A stretch of DNA of 64,000 nt from Actinoplanes regularis (GCF_900188005.1 NZ_FZNR01000015.1:1-64000); one strand, 5' to 3'. Shown: positions 1 to 8,731, counted from the first letter of the stretch. Made by a program: numbers and translations. Notes: generated by a model from the sequence alone, not told the origin.

Positions 1-100
1 ACACTAGACCGCGAGATCTTGGAAGGATTTCCGTCAGGACGGCCGCTCCGAGCCCCTCACAGGTCTCGTTCGCTCGCCCGTCTCCCTGGCGGCTTCGAAA

Positions 101-129
101 ACATTACTCGCCGATGCCCGCAACTTCAA
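101..129 (-). promoter_or_regulatory. Probable rRNA-operon promoter reading off the left edge
   Basis: On the minus strand a -35 TTGAAG (124-129) and a -10 TAATGT (101-106) are separated by exactly 17 bases. They lie downstream of the tyrS terminator and point out of the window. No reading frame worth calling occupies 1-247, so this looks like the leader of a strong non-coding transcript. A tyrS-then-rRNA order fits related actinomycetes as I remember it; the 16S gene itself is not visible, so the rRNA assignment is inference. Confidence 0.5.
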
Positions 130-203
130 ATCAGCAAGCAGCGACCGTGGTCACACCACCCATGCGAGTTAAAACCCTCAGGTCAGGGCGCTGCGGACGA
201 ACG

Positions 204-239
204 CGAAAGCCCCGGTCCCAGGCGGGACCGGGGCTTTCG
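204..239 (-). terminator. Rho-independent terminator of tyrS
   Basis: A perfect 16-bp stem (204-219 with 224-239) closes a 4-base loop, just after the tyrS stop codon. The stem contains the CCCCGGTCCC / GGGACCGGGG core. It separates tyrS from the promoter at 101-129. Confidence 0.85.
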
Positions 240-247
240 AGAAACCG

Positions 248-1507
248 TCAGGACGAGAATTCCACGCCGGCGAACGTCCGCTTCCCCCGCCGCAGCACGA
301 GGAACCGCCCGTGCAGCAGCGCGGACGCGGGCACGACCGCCTCACCGTCGGTGATCCGCTCGTTGTTCAGGTAGGCGCCACCCTCACTGATCGTGCGCCG
401 GGCCTCGTTGGCGCTGGCCACCAGTCCCGACTCCTTCAGCAGGGTGCCCACAGCGGGAAGCTCACCCCGTACCGACAGCAGTCCGGCCTCGGCCAGAGCG
501 GCGCGCAAGGTGTCCGCGGAGAGCTCGTCGAGCGAGCCTCGCCCGAAGAGCGCCTGGCTGGCCGCGATGGCCTGCCGGGCCTCCTCATCGCCGTGCACCA
601 GCGCGGTGATCTCCTCGGCGAGCGCCCGCTGCGCGAGCCGGGCCTGGGGCCGCTCCGCGGTCGCCTTCTCCAGCTCCTCGATCTCCTCGCGGCTCTTGAA
701 GCTGAAGTACTTCAGGTAGGTGACGACGTCGCGGTCGTCGGCGTTGATCCAGAACTGGTAGAACGCGTACGGCGAGGTCATCTCGGGGTTGAGCCAGACC
801 GTGCCGGACTCGCTCTTGCCGAACTTGGTGCCGTCCGCCTTCAGCACCAGCGGGGTGGTGAAGGCGTGCACCGGGCCGCCCTCGCGGCGGCGCACGAAGT
901 CGACGCCGGCGGTGATGTTGCCCCACTGGTCGGAGCCGCCGAACTGCAGCCGGCAGTCGTACTTCTCGTGCAGCTGGTAGAAGTCGTTGGCCTGCAGCAG
1001 CTGGTAGCTGAACTCGGTGTAGCTGATCCCGGTCTCCAGCCGGTTGCGCACCACGTCGCGGGCCAGCATCTTGTTGACCGGGAAGTGCTTGCCGACGTCC
1101 CGCAGGAAGTCGATCACCGACATCGGGCCGGTCCAGTCCAGGTTGTTCACCACCGTGGCGGCGTTGTCCCCGTCGTAGGTCACGAACGGCGCGACCTGCT
1201 CCCGGATCTGCCCGGCCCAGCCGGCGGTGACCTCCTGCGAGTTGAGCGTGCGCTCGGTGGACTTGCCGCCCGGGTCGCCGATCTGGCCGGTGGCGCCCCC
1301 GACGAGCAGCAGCGGCCGGTGTCCGCCGAGCTGGAGCCGGCGGGCCGTGACGAGCTGCATCAGGTTGCCCACGTGCAGCGAGGCGGCGGTCGGGTCGAAC
1401 CCGATATAGAACGTGATCGAGGAGCCGTCGAGTGCCTTGCGCAGCTCATCGGGGTCGGTCGAGTCCTGGATCAGTCCACGCCACGTCAGGTCGTCTACGA
1501 GAGTCAC
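248..1507 (-). CDS. tyrS: Tyrosyl-tRNA synthetase
   Basis: Cytoplasmic class I aminoacyl-tRNA synthetase that charges tRNA-Tyr with tyrosine using ATP. The 419-residue product has the usual length of bacterial TyrRS. The HIGH-like motif is HVGN (about residues 45-48) and the KMSKS-like loop is KFGKS near residue 230. GSDQWGN, a tyrosine- and ATP-site motif, is present, and the C-terminal 65 or so residues look like the S4-like tRNA-binding domain (SGLVASANEARR). The frame is open far upstream, but homology begins at the GTG at 1507 (MTLVDDLTWRG). The gene is divergent from ppk2, with 60 bases between the two starts, and is followed by a strong terminator. Confidence 0.97.
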   Translation of the reverse strand: MTLVDDLTWRGLIQDSTDPDELRKALDGSSITFYIGFDPTAASLHVGNLMQLVTARRLQLGGHRPLLLVGGATGQIGDPGGKSTERTLNSQEVTAGWAGQIREQVAPFVTYDGDNAATVVNNLDWTGPMSVIDFLRDVGKHFPVNKMLARDVVRNRLETGISYTEFSYQLLQANDFYQLHEKYDCRLQFGGSDQWGNITAGVDFVRRREGGPVHAFTTPLVLKADGTKFGKSESGTVWLNPEMTSPYAFYQFWINADDRDVVTYLKYFSFKSREEIEELEKATAERPQARLAQRALAEEITALVHGDEEARQAIAASQALFGRGSLDELSADTLRAALAEAGLLSVRGELPAVGTLLKESGLVASANEARRTISEGGAYLNNERITDGEAVVPASALLHGRFLVLRRGKRTFAGVEFSS

Positions 1508-1567
1508 GCACGGATTCTCCCGCACCGCCGGCTGCGGATCACACCGGGTTTGCGGGATGCTGAGCGA

Positions 1568-2335
1568 ATGGATCACCTGAGCAGCGCGAAACCTCCGGTG
1601 CGGATCAGCGAGAAGAAGGCCACGGAGCGGCTGGAGAAGGCTCAGCAGCGGCTGCTCCGGTTGCGCCTGATGCTCGGCGGTCAGATGAGCGGGGGCGGGC
1701 AGGCCGGGGAGAAGCGGATCGGGCCGCCGCTCTGCGTGGTGTTCGAGGGGTGGGACGCGTCCGGCAAGGGCGGGGCGATCAGGCGGCTGGTGTCGCCGCT
1801 GGACCCGCGTCACGTGCGGGTGTCGCAGTTCGCCGCGCCCACCTACGACGAGAAGCGGCATCACTTCCTGCAGCGGTTCTGGCGGGTGCTGCCCGGCGCC
1901 GGCGGGATGGCGGTGCTGGACCGGTCCTGGTACGGGCGGGTGCTGGTGGAGCGGGTGGAGAAGTTCGCCACCGAGGAACAGTGGATGCGGGCGTACGACG
2001 AGATCAACGAGTTCGAGCGGATGCTGACCGCGGAGGGCATGATCCTGATCAAGTTCTGGATGCACGTCTCCGCCGCCGAGCAGTTGCGCCGGTTCGAGAG
2101 CCGGGCGAACGACCCGTTGCGGGCCTGGAAGCTGACCGACGAGGACTGGCGGAACCGGGAGAAGCGCGGCCTCTACACCGAGGCGATCGACGAGATGCTG
2201 GCGCGCACGGATCAGCCGCGGGCCCGCTGGCACGTGATCCCCGGTGACGACAAGAAGTACGCCCGGTTCGCGGTGGTGGAGCGGGTCTGTGAAGTGATTG
2301 AGGAGCGTCTTGTAAGACTTGGGGCATTTGCATAA
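1568..2335 (+). CDS. ppk2: Polyphosphate kinase 2 family protein
   Basis: PPK2 enzymes transfer phosphate between polyphosphate and nucleoside mono- or diphosphates in the cytoplasm. The 255-residue product carries the Walker A motif GWDASGKGG at residues 61-69 and the Walker B/lid motif DRSWYGR at 118-124, both diagnostic of the family. The length fits a single-domain PPK2. The start ATG at 1568 is the first methionine after a long artefactual open frame. It stands alone between tyrS and a small secreted-protein gene. Whether it prefers AMP, ADP or GDP cannot be told from these motifs. Confidence 0.93.
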   Translation: MDHLSSAKPPVRISEKKATERLEKAQQRLLRLRLMLGGQMSGGGQAGEKRIGPPLCVVFEGWDASGKGGAIRRLVSPLDPRHVRVSQFAAPTYDEKRHHFLQRFWRVLPGAGGMAVLDRSWYGRVLVERVEKFATEEQWMRAYDEINEFERMLTAEGMILIKFWMHVSAAEQLRRFESRANDPLRAWKLTDEDWRNREKRGLYTEAIDEMLARTDQPRARWHVIPGDDKKYARFAVVERVCEVIEERLVRLGAFA

Positions 2336-2367
2336 TCTAGTCCGTTATACGCCATTATTATGGCCAC

Positions 2368-2838
2368 ATGAGTAGATTTCTGCTAAGCGCTGCTGTACTG
2401 CTGGCGGGCCTGACCGGCACCGCCGCGCCCGCCGTGGCGGCCGAGCCGGCCGCGCCGTCCGCACAGACCTCGCCGGTCGTCACCCGCCAGGCGGTCGCCG
2501 TGGCCCTCGTCCGCACCGGTGGCGGGAGCGGCCAAGCCGTGACCACCCTGGTCGGCGCCAACACCCGGGAGGACGCGGCGGTGCTGCGGCTGGCGTCCAG
2601 CGCGGCCTTCCTGGCGCTGCGGCCGTCGTACACGATCGCGCGCGTCCCCGCCAACCGGTTCACCTACCGGATCGAGGCGGGTTACCGGGACAGAACCACG
2701 AAGCGGGTGATCGTGGTCCAGGGTGCGCCCGGCACGCCCCAGGTCGCGCTGGACGTGATCCGGATGATGACGAACGTGCGTGGGATGAACCTGGACAACG
2801 TGCGGCTGAACTTCGGGCCCGGATTCCCGTTCAACTAG
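2368..2838 (+). CDS. Small secreted protein of unknown function
   Basis: The 156-residue product starts with a clear Sec signal peptide (MSRFLLSAAVLLAGLTGTAAP, cleavage probably near AVAA-EP). The mature part of about 130 residues has no cysteine pair or catalytic motif I recognise. It is basic in the middle and ends in an Asn/Phe/Pro-rich tail. There is no good ribosome site before the ATG; a TATTAT box at 2356-2361 ends seven bases before the start, which suggests a leaderless mRNA. A second promoter-like pair, TTGTAA (2310-2315) and TAATCT (2333-2338), spaced 17, overlaps the end of ppk2. Probably exported to the cell surface or medium. Confidence 0.75.
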   Translation: MSRFLLSAAVLLAGLTGTAAPAVAAEPAAPSAQTSPVVTRQAVAVALVRTGGGSGQAVTTLVGANTREDAAVLRLASSAAFLALRPSYTIARVPANRFTYRIEAGYRDRTTKRVIVVQGAPGTPQVALDVIRMMTNVRGMNLDNVRLNFGPGFPFN

Positions 2839-2863
2839 TGAGAGGCCGAGGATCGACCGATGA

Positions 2864-2890
2864 AAGGCCTCCGCCGCCGGCGGGGGCCTT
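2864..2890. terminator. Bidirectional terminator between convergent genes
   Basis: Near-perfect hairpin with arms 2864-2876 and 2878-2890 (one G-U pair). It lies between the stop of the secreted-protein gene and the stop of ptsI, so it can serve both strands. Confidence 0.7.
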
Positions 2891-2906
2891 CGACTTCTCC
2901 GGGGCG

Positions 2907-4562
2907 CTATCCGATGAGGTCGCGGGCCGAGGCCGCGTCGGGGGCGACGACGGCGAGTTCGGCCAGGCGACGGCATTCCGTGTACGAATACCGCGCCAGC
3001 GACGCCCGCACCCCCGGCAACGCCCGCGGTGACATCGACAGGCTGCTCACCCCGAGCCCGGCCAGCACCGGCGCGAGCCGCGGATCCGCGGCCGCCTCCC
3101 CGCACACCCCGACCGGCTTCCCGGTCTCCCGTCCCGCGTCCCCGCAGATCTCGATCAGCCGCAGCAGCGCCGGCTGCCACGGGTCGAGCAGGTCGGCCAG
3201 GTCGCCGCCGCTCCGGTCGGCGGCGAACGCGTACTGGCTCAGGTCGTTCGTCCCGATGCTGAGGAAGTCGACCGCCCGCAACAGCTCGGCCGCACGCAGC
3301 GCGGCGGCCGGCACCTCGATCATCACGCCCGCCTTCGGCAGGCCCGCCTCGTACACCGCCGCCGCGAACTCGGTCGCCTCGGTGAGGGTGGACACCATCG
3401 GGGCCATCACCCAGACCTCCGCGCCACACTCCGCGGCGGCGTCCGCGATCGCCGCGAGCTGGGTGGTCAGCACGCCCGGACGTCGCCGCGCCACGCGCAG
3501 GCCGCGAATCCCCAGGGCGGGATTGGGCTCCTCGTCCTGGTGCAGGAACGGCAGCGGCTTGTCGGCGCCGGCGTCCAGCGTCCGGATCACCACGCGCCGC
3601 CCGGCCATCGCGCGAAAGACGTCCCGGTACGCCGCGACCTGCTCACCCCTGGACGGTTCCGAGGTGCGGCCGAGGAACAGCAGCTCGGTGCGGAACAGCC
3701 CGATCCCCTCGGCGTGTGCCCGGTCGGCGGCCGGCACGTCGCGTACCGAACCGACGTTGGCCAGCAGCCTCACCGGAGCTCCGTCGGAGGTGCCGCCCGG
3801 CCCGGTGATCGCCTCGTCCCCGGCGGAGCCGACGGAGCCGGCGGAGCCGAGCCGGGCGGCCGCCACGGTCTCCTCGTCGACGCCGATCTCGACCCGGCCG
3901 GTCGCGCCGTCCACCAGGACCAGAGTGTGCTCGGCGACCTCCAGCACGCCGGGGCAGGCCACCACGGCGGGCAGGCCGAGCGCCCGGGCCAGGATGGCGG
4001 TGTGGCTGGTCGGACCGCCGGCCTCGGTGACCAGGGCGAGGACCTGCTCCGGGTCGAGGTCGGCGGTGACGGTGGGAGCGAGGTCGCGGGCGGCCAGCAC
4101 GTACGGGTGGCCGGGCGGGGGCAGGCCGGGCATCGGCAGGCCGAGCAGGACGGCGACCGACCGGTCACGCAGGTCGTCCAGGTCCGCGACCCGTTCCGCG
4201 AGGTGGCCACCGGCCGCGGCGAACAGCTCCCGGAACGTGCCGAAGGCGGCGGCGATCGCGTGCGGTGCGTCGGCTCCGGCCTCGACGTGTTCCCGGACCG
4301 CGTCGCGCAGTTCCTCGTCGCCGGCCATCGTCGCCTCGGCGCGCAGCACCTCGGCCACGGTCGCCTCGGCCGCACGAGCGGCACGCCGTTCCAGGTCGGC
4401 GACCACTTCGGCGAGGGCCCCGTAGGCCCGTACCGTCTCCGCCCCGGCGTCGCCGACCGGCACCGGCGGGGGCAGCACCGGCGCGCCGGCGAGGCGGATA
4501 AGCGGCCCGGCGGCGACGCCCGGGCAGACCCCGATCCCCGAGAGGCTCGCCCGCTCAGGCAT
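2907..4562 (-). CDS. ptsI: PTS enzyme I (phosphoenolpyruvate-protein phosphotransferase)
   Basis: Enzyme I takes phosphate from phosphoenolpyruvate and passes it to HPr, starting the sugar phosphotransferase cascade in the cytoplasm. The 551-residue product has the phosphohistidine motif GGPTSHTAILAR (His about 187), the PEP-binding GLFRTELLFLGR segment, GTNDLSQY near 445 and the active-site cysteine in GVCGEAAADP near 494. It is slightly shorter than the usual 570 residues. Its ATG overlaps the stop of the EIIA gene by eight bases, so it is the last gene of the EIICB-EIIA-EI operon. No HPr gene is seen in the window. Confidence 0.96.
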   Translation of the reverse strand: MPERASLSGIGVCPGVAAGPLIRLAGAPVLPPPVPVGDAGAETVRAYGALAEVVADLERRAARAAEATVAEVLRAEATMAGDEELRDAVREHVEAGADAPHAIAAAFGTFRELFAAAGGHLAERVADLDDLRDRSVAVLLGLPMPGLPPPGHPYVLAARDLAPTVTADLDPEQVLALVTEAGGPTSHTAILARALGLPAVVACPGVLEVAEHTLVLVDGATGRVEIGVDEETVAAARLGSAGSVGSAGDEAITGPGGTSDGAPVRLLANVGSVRDVPAADRAHAEGIGLFRTELLFLGRTSEPSRGEQVAAYRDVFRAMAGRRVVIRTLDAGADKPLPFLHQDEEPNPALGIRGLRVARRRPGVLTTQLAAIADAAAECGAEVWVMAPMVSTLTEATEFAAAVYEAGLPKAGVMIEVPAAALRAAELLRAVDFLSIGTNDLSQYAFAADRSGGDLADLLDPWQPALLRLIEICGDAGRETGKPVGVCGEAAADPRLAPVLAGLGVSSLSMSPRALPGVRASLARYSYTECRRLAELAVVAPDAASARDLIG

Positions 4563-5001
4563 CGCCGGCGGCCTGAACCGGGCCGAGCAGCCGGATCACG
4601 GTCTCCGGATCGGTGGCCTCGCGCAGTTCACGAGCCTGGTCCTCGTCGAGCAGCACCGCGGCGAGGGCGGCGAGCAGCCCGACGTGCCCGTCGGCGCGGG
4701 CCGCGATGCCGACGCAGACGGTGACCCGCTCGCCGCCCCAGTCGACGCCGTCCGGGAAGCGCAGCACCGCGAGGGCGTCGCGCTCGACCAGGCCCCTGCC
4801 GTCGACGGTGCCGTGCGGGATCGCGACACCCGCGCCGACGTAGGTGGAGATCGACTGCTCGCGGACGAGCATGGTGTCGACGTATCCCGGCGCGGCCGCG
4901 CCGATCCCGACCAGGGCCGCGCCGGTGCGGCGGATCGCGTCGTCACGGTCGGCCGCCGGCTCGGCGAGCCTGATCGCCCGGCGGTCCAGCAGCTCAGACA
5001 T
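4555..5001 (-). CDS. PTS EIIA component, mannitol/fructose type
   Basis: Cytoplasmic EIIA domain protein (148 residues) that carries phosphate from HPr to the EIIB domain of the upstream permease. The phosphohistidine lies in AIPHGTVDG (His63) and the GVDWGG and ADGHVGLLAALA segments fit the PTS_EIIA_2 fold. The start ATG at 5001 overlaps the EIICB stop by eight bases, and its own stop overlaps the ptsI start by eight bases. The two junctions have the same form (ATG then CTGA three bases on), so all three genes should be translationally coupled. Confidence 0.93.
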   Translation of the reverse strand: MSELLDRRAIRLAEPAADRDDAIRRTGAALVGIGAAAPGYVDTMLVREQSISTYVGAGVAIPHGTVDGRGLVERDALAVLRFPDGVDWGGERVTVCVGIAARADGHVGLLAALAAVLLDEDQARELREATDPETVIRLLGPVQAAGDA

Positions 5002-6430
5002 CGAGGTCGGTGCCCTGCTGGATGGCCTCGACGACCCTGGTGATCGCCGGGTCGCCGAGGAAGATCTGGAACGGCACGACCGGCTTGCCGGGGGCGGCCG
5101 ACCGGACCCGCGCGGCCAGGCCCTCGTGGCAGACCACCATGTCGGCATCGGCCGGGATCGATCTGACAGCGGTGTGCTCCACCGTGACGTGGGACTTGCC
5201 GAGCTGCTTGCGCAGGGTGCCGGCGAGCATCACGCTGCTGCCCATGCCGGCGTCGCAGGCGACCACCAGCTTGTGGATGTCCTTGCCGTTGATGGTGACC
5301 ACGACCGGGCCCGCGTCCAGCGTCTTCCCTGAAAGGTCCACGGCCACCTCGTCGGTCTTCCGATCGGACTTCAGCCTGCCGAAACCGAGCAGCGTCGAGG
5401 CGGTCACGAAGGTGACCGCGGCCCCGGCGGCCACGCCGAAGAGCATACCGAGATAGCCGCTCTTCGCGGTGACCGCGAAGTAGGCGAAGATGCTGCCCGG
5501 GGTGGGGATGGCGACCGCACCGGTCCCGGTGATCATGAAGACGGTGACGCCGGCCACGCCGCCGGCGATCATCGCGAGGACCAGGCGCGGCTTCATCAGC
5601 ACGTACGGGAAGTAGACCTCCTGGATGCCGCCGAAAAAATGGATGATCATCGCGGGCGGGGTGCTCGGCCGCAGCGACCTCGGGCCGAAGAGCAGGTACG
5701 CGGTGAGCAGACCGAGACCCGGGCCGGGATTCGTCTCGATCAGGAACAGGATCGACTTGCCGTTCGCCGCCGCCTGCTGCACGCCCAGCGGGCCCAGCAC
5801 GCCGCGGTTGATCGTGTTGTTCAGGAAGGCCACCTTGGCGGGCTCGACCAGCACCGAGGAGAGCGGTGTCAGGTGGTGCTCGAGCAGCCAGTCGACGCCT
5901 TTGCCGGCCGCCCTGGTCAGGATGTCGACGAGCGGGCCGACGGCCAGCTTGCCGAGGATCGCGAAGAGGGCGCCGAGGATGCCGGCCGAGAAGTTGTCCA
6001 CCAGCATCTCGAAGCCCGGTCTGACCTTGCGGTCGACCGCGTTGTCGAAGCGCTTCAGGGTGTACGCGGCGAGCGGGGCGATGATCATCGCGCCCAGGAA
6101 CATCGGCACGTCGGAACCGACTATGACGCCGAAGGTGGCGACCGCGCCGATCACCGCGCCGCGCTGTCCGTGCACCACCCGGCCGGCACTGAGACCGAAC
6201 AGGGTCGGCAGCAGATACATCATCATCGGCTCGACGAGCTGAGCCAGGTTCCCGTTCGGAAACCACCCGGCGGGGATGAACAACGCCGTGATCAGACCCC
6301 ATGCGATCAGCGCCCCGACGTTGGGCATGACCATGTCGGCCAGATTACCGCCGAGTCTCAGCAGCCGGGCCCGGAGCGGTGAGGTGGGCGATGGTCTCGC
6401 GGACGCGGGCGCGCAGCCAGCGGTGGGCAC
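4994..6430 (-). CDS. mtlA: PTS mannitol-type EIICB permease
   Basis: Membrane permease that phosphorylates its sugar (probably mannitol) during import. The N-terminal EIIC region has the MVMPNVGALIAWGLITAL opening of MtlA proteins, several further membrane spans and the substrate-site motif GGIQEVYFPYV. The C-terminal EIIB domain carries the phosphocysteine in VACDAGMGSS. Start is uncertain. The ATG at 6334 begins right at MVMPN and would lose the amphipathic helix (ARLLRLGGNLAD) that MtlA proteins normally have before it. I therefore use the in-frame GTG at 6430, which gives 478 residues but overlaps the LysR gene by 86 bases. No mannitol-phosphate dehydrogenase gene is nearby. Confidence 0.88.
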   Translation of the reverse strand: MPTAGCAPASARPSPTSPLRARLLRLGGNLADMVMPNVGALIAWGLITALFIPAGWFPNGNLAQLVEPMMMYLLPTLFGLSAGRVVHGQRGAVIGAVATFGVIVGSDVPMFLGAMIIAPLAAYTLKRFDNAVDRKVRPGFEMLVDNFSAGILGALFAILGKLAVGPLVDILTRAAGKGVDWLLEHHLTPLSSVLVEPAKVAFLNNTINRGVLGPLGVQQAAANGKSILFLIETNPGPGLGLLTAYLLFGPRSLRPSTPPAMIIHFFGGIQEVYFPYVLMKPRLVLAMIAGGVAGVTVFMITGTGAVAIPTPGSIFAYFAVTAKSGYLGMLFGVAAGAAVTFVTASTLLGFGRLKSDRKTDEVAVDLSGKTLDAGPVVVTINGKDIHKLVVACDAGMGSSVMLAGTLRKQLGKSHVTVEHTAVRSIPADADMVVCHEGLAARVRSAAPGKPVVPFQIFLGDPAITRVVEAIQQGTDLDV

Positions 6431-7274
6431 CGTCGGCGTCGTAACGCTGGTGCCAGGCCATGGCGATCTCCTTGGCGGGCAGGCTGATCGGCGGCTCCAG
6501 GGCGACCAGGCCGAGCGCCTCGACCGCACGGCGGCCGAGCCGCCAGGGCATCACCCCGACCAGGTCGGTACGGGCGACCACCATCAGCGCCGCACCGAAG
6601 GTCGGCACCGCGAGGGCCACCCGGCGGGTCAGGCCCAGCTCGGCCAGCGCGTCGTCGATCGGGCCGGTCAGCTTGCCGCGGCGGGACGCGCTCACGTGGG
6701 TGGCCGCGGCGTACCGCTCCGGGGTCAGCTCGCCCTCGGTGAGCGGGTGCCCGGCGCGCACCACCCCGGCCATCCGGTCGGTGAAGAGCGGTTCGACGAT
6801 GATCTCCGGCGGCGCGTCCTGCACCACGCCGATGTCCAGGTCGGCCCGGCCGTCGCGGAGCGCGAGCCCGCCGTCCGGTGACGAGTCCTCGCCGAGGAAT
6901 CGCAGGCTCACGCCGGGCGCCTCGGTGCGGACCCGGGCCAGCAGCTCGGGGCCGAACGCGATCGCCACGTCGTCGGCGAGAACGGTGAAGACCCGCCGCA
7001 GGGTCGCCGGGTCCGGCGGGCCGGGTGGGGTGAACACCGCGCGGGCCCGCTCGACCAGCGCGTGGACCTCGGTCCGGAGCTCCTGGGCGCGCGGGGTGAG
7101 CACCATCCGCCGGCCGGCGCGGACCAGGATCGGGTCGCCGATCACGGTCCGGATCCGGCCCAGCGCGCGGCTGGCGGCGGGCTCGGACAGGTGCAGCCGG
7201 CGGGCCGCTCCACCGACGCTGCCCTCCTCCAGCAACGCGTCCAGGGCGATCAGCAGATTGAGATCCAGATTCAT
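6345..7274 (-). CDS. LysR-family transcriptional regulator
   Basis: The 309-residue protein has the LysR layout: an N-terminal winged HTH (LNLLIALDALLEEGSVGGAARRLHLSEPAASRALGRI) and a periplasmic-binding-protein-like effector domain. It is divergent from an MFS exporter with a LysR-box palindrome in the gap, so it probably controls that exporter and itself. Its 3' end overlaps the start region of the mannitol EIICB gene on the same strand, so a single transcript could also carry the PTS genes. The inducer cannot be predicted. Confidence 0.92.
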   Translation of the reverse strand: MNLDLNLLIALDALLEEGSVGGAARRLHLSEPAASRALGRIRTVIGDPILVRAGRRMVLTPRAQELRTEVHALVERARAVFTPPGPPDPATLRRVFTVLADDVAIAFGPELLARVRTEAPGVSLRFLGEDSSPDGGLALRDGRADLDIGVVQDAPPEIIVEPLFTDRMAGVVRAGHPLTEGELTPERYAAATHVSASRRGKLTGPIDDALAELGLTRRVALAVPTFGAALMVVARTDLVGVMPWRLGRRAVEALGLVALEPPISLPAKEIAMAWHQRYDADGAHRWLRARVRETIAHLTAPGPAAETRR

Positions 7275-7288
7275 TGCGTCTGGCGCAA
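7274..7288. promoter_or_regulatory. LysR-box palindrome
   Basis: TTGCG (7274-7278) and CGCAA (7284-7288) form an inverted repeat with five central bases, containing the T-N11-A spacing typical of LysR-type operators. It overlaps the start codon of the lysR gene, which suits autorepression, and lies just upstream of the exporter promoter. Confidence 0.6.
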
Positions 7289-7310
7289 CCTTCCCTTGCT
7301 AAGCATGCAT

Positions 7311-7339
7311 TTGACGTTAGATATCGCCGATCCTAGCGT
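7311..7339 (+). promoter_or_regulatory. Sigma-70-type promoter of the MFS gene
   Basis: TTGACG (7311-7316), a 17-base spacer and TAGCGT (7334-7339). The -10 box ends seven bases before the ATG at 7347, so the transcript should start at or next to the start codon and be leaderless. Confidence 0.75.
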
Positions 7340-7346
7340 CGATCGC

Positions 7347-8729
7347 ATGAAACGGGAGAACTCCACTCTGGTCCTGATGTGCCTGACCGTGCTCACCCTC
7401 CAGTCCCTGGTCGCGGGCATCAACCTGGCCATCCCGCGGTTCGCCGCGAGCGACCTGCACGCGGGCGCGAGCGATCTGGTCTGGATCGTCGACGCGTACG
7501 TGCTCGCCTTCGCCGGGCTGCTGATCCCGGCCGGCGCGCTCGGCGACCGGATCGGCCGCAAGGGAGTCCTGCTCGCCGGCCTGGCCCTCTTCGGCGCGGC
7601 CAACCTGATCAGCGCGCTGGCCCCGAACGTCGCCGCGCTCCAGGCCGGCCGGGCGCTCGGGGGCGTCGCGGCCGCGCTCGCGCAACCCGCCACCCTGGCC
7701 CTGCTGCTGCACGCCACCCGCCCGGAGCGCCGGCCGCACGCGATCGCACTGTGGACCGCCTGCATGGGGCTCGGCGGGATGGTCGGCAACCTGGTCGCCG
7801 GCGCGGTGCTGGAGTACTTCGACTGGCCGGCCCTGTTCCTCACCTTCGTCCCCGTGGCCGTGCTCCTGGTGGCCGGCGTCGCGAGGTACGTGCCGCGGGC
7901 CCCGCGGCATGACGCGCCGGTCGACCCGGTCGGCACGGTGCTGCTGACCGGCGGGTTGTTCGCGCTGCTGCACGGCATCATCGAGGGTCCGGAGAAGGGC
8001 TGGGCCAGCACCCTGGTGCTCGGGTCGTTCGCGGCGGGCCTGGTCCTGCTCGGCGCTTTCGGCGGGCATGCGCTGCGCTCCCGCCGGCCGCTGTTCGACC
8101 CGCGGGTCTTCCGGATCCCGTCGGTACGGGCCGGGGCCCTCGGTGTCGGGGCGACGTTTCTCGCGCTGTTCGGGCTGTTCTATGTGAACGCGCAGTTCCT
8201 GCAGAACGTGAAGGGGTACTCGACCCTGGTCACCGGGCTGGCGATCGGGCCCCTCGCGATCGGGATGGGGGTCGTCTCGCGGCGGGCGGTGCCGCTGACC
8301 GAGAGGTACGGGCCCCGGCCGGTCATCGCGGCCGGGCTCACCGGGATCGTCGCCGGGCTGCTCCTGCTGTCGAGCGTGGACGCCGGAACGCCGTACCCGA
8401 TCTACGCCGCCTACCTGTTGCTGATGGCGGCCGGCATGGGGCTGTGCGCACCGGCGCTGACCGGCGGGATCCTGGCGGGGCTGCCCGCGAGCAGCGCCGG
8501 GCTCGGTTCCGGGCTGAACTCGGCGGCCCGGGAGGTCGGCGCGGCCCTCGGGGTCGCGTTGATCGGCACCGTGCTCAACGAGCACCACGCGCTGCGCTCC
8601 GCCGACGACTTCCTCGCCGGTCTGACCGTCGGCTATCGCGTGCTGGCCGGCCTCCTCGCCGTCGCGACGGTCGCGGTGGTGGCCACCTGGCCGTCACCGG
8701 CCCACGATCGCCGGCCGGCGACGGTCTGA
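7347..8729 (+). CDS. MFS transporter, DHA2/EmrB-QacA drug-exporter family
   Basis: Inner-membrane proton-coupled exporter of 460 residues. Hydrophobic spans are regularly spaced. The motif A-like loop GALGDRIGRKG follows the second span, and a motif C-like segment (GLGGMVGNLVAGAVLEYF) lies in the fifth. The tail (SSAGLGSGLNSAAREVGAALGVALIGTV) is typical of DHA2 pumps of the QacA/EmrB type. Start ATG at 7347 is set by the perfect promoter placed seven bases before it. It is divergent from a LysR gene that probably regulates it. Substrate unknown. Confidence 0.92.
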   Translation: MKRENSTLVLMCLTVLTLQSLVAGINLAIPRFAASDLHAGASDLVWIVDAYVLAFAGLLIPAGALGDRIGRKGVLLAGLALFGAANLISALAPNVAALQAGRALGGVAAALAQPATLALLLHATRPERRPHAIALWTACMGLGGMVGNLVAGAVLEYFDWPALFLTFVPVAVLLVAGVARYVPRAPRHDAPVDPVGTVLLTGGLFALLHGIIEGPEKGWASTLVLGSFAAGLVLLGAFGGHALRSRRPLFDPRVFRIPSVRAGALGVGATFLALFGLFYVNAQFLQNVKGYSTLVTGLAIGPLAIGMGVVSRRAVPLTERYGPRPVIAAGLTGIVAGLLLLSSVDAGTPYPIYAAYLLLMAAGMGLCAPALTGGILAGLPASSAGLGSGLNSAAREVGAALGVALIGTVLNEHHALRSADDFLAGLTVGYRVLAGLLAVATVAVVATWPSPAHDRRPATV

Positions 8730-8731
8730 CC

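Noticed and set aside
1..374. Short plus-strand open frames at the left edge
   Set aside because: They run against the tyrS terminator and promoter region and are Arg/Pro-rich with no start signal.
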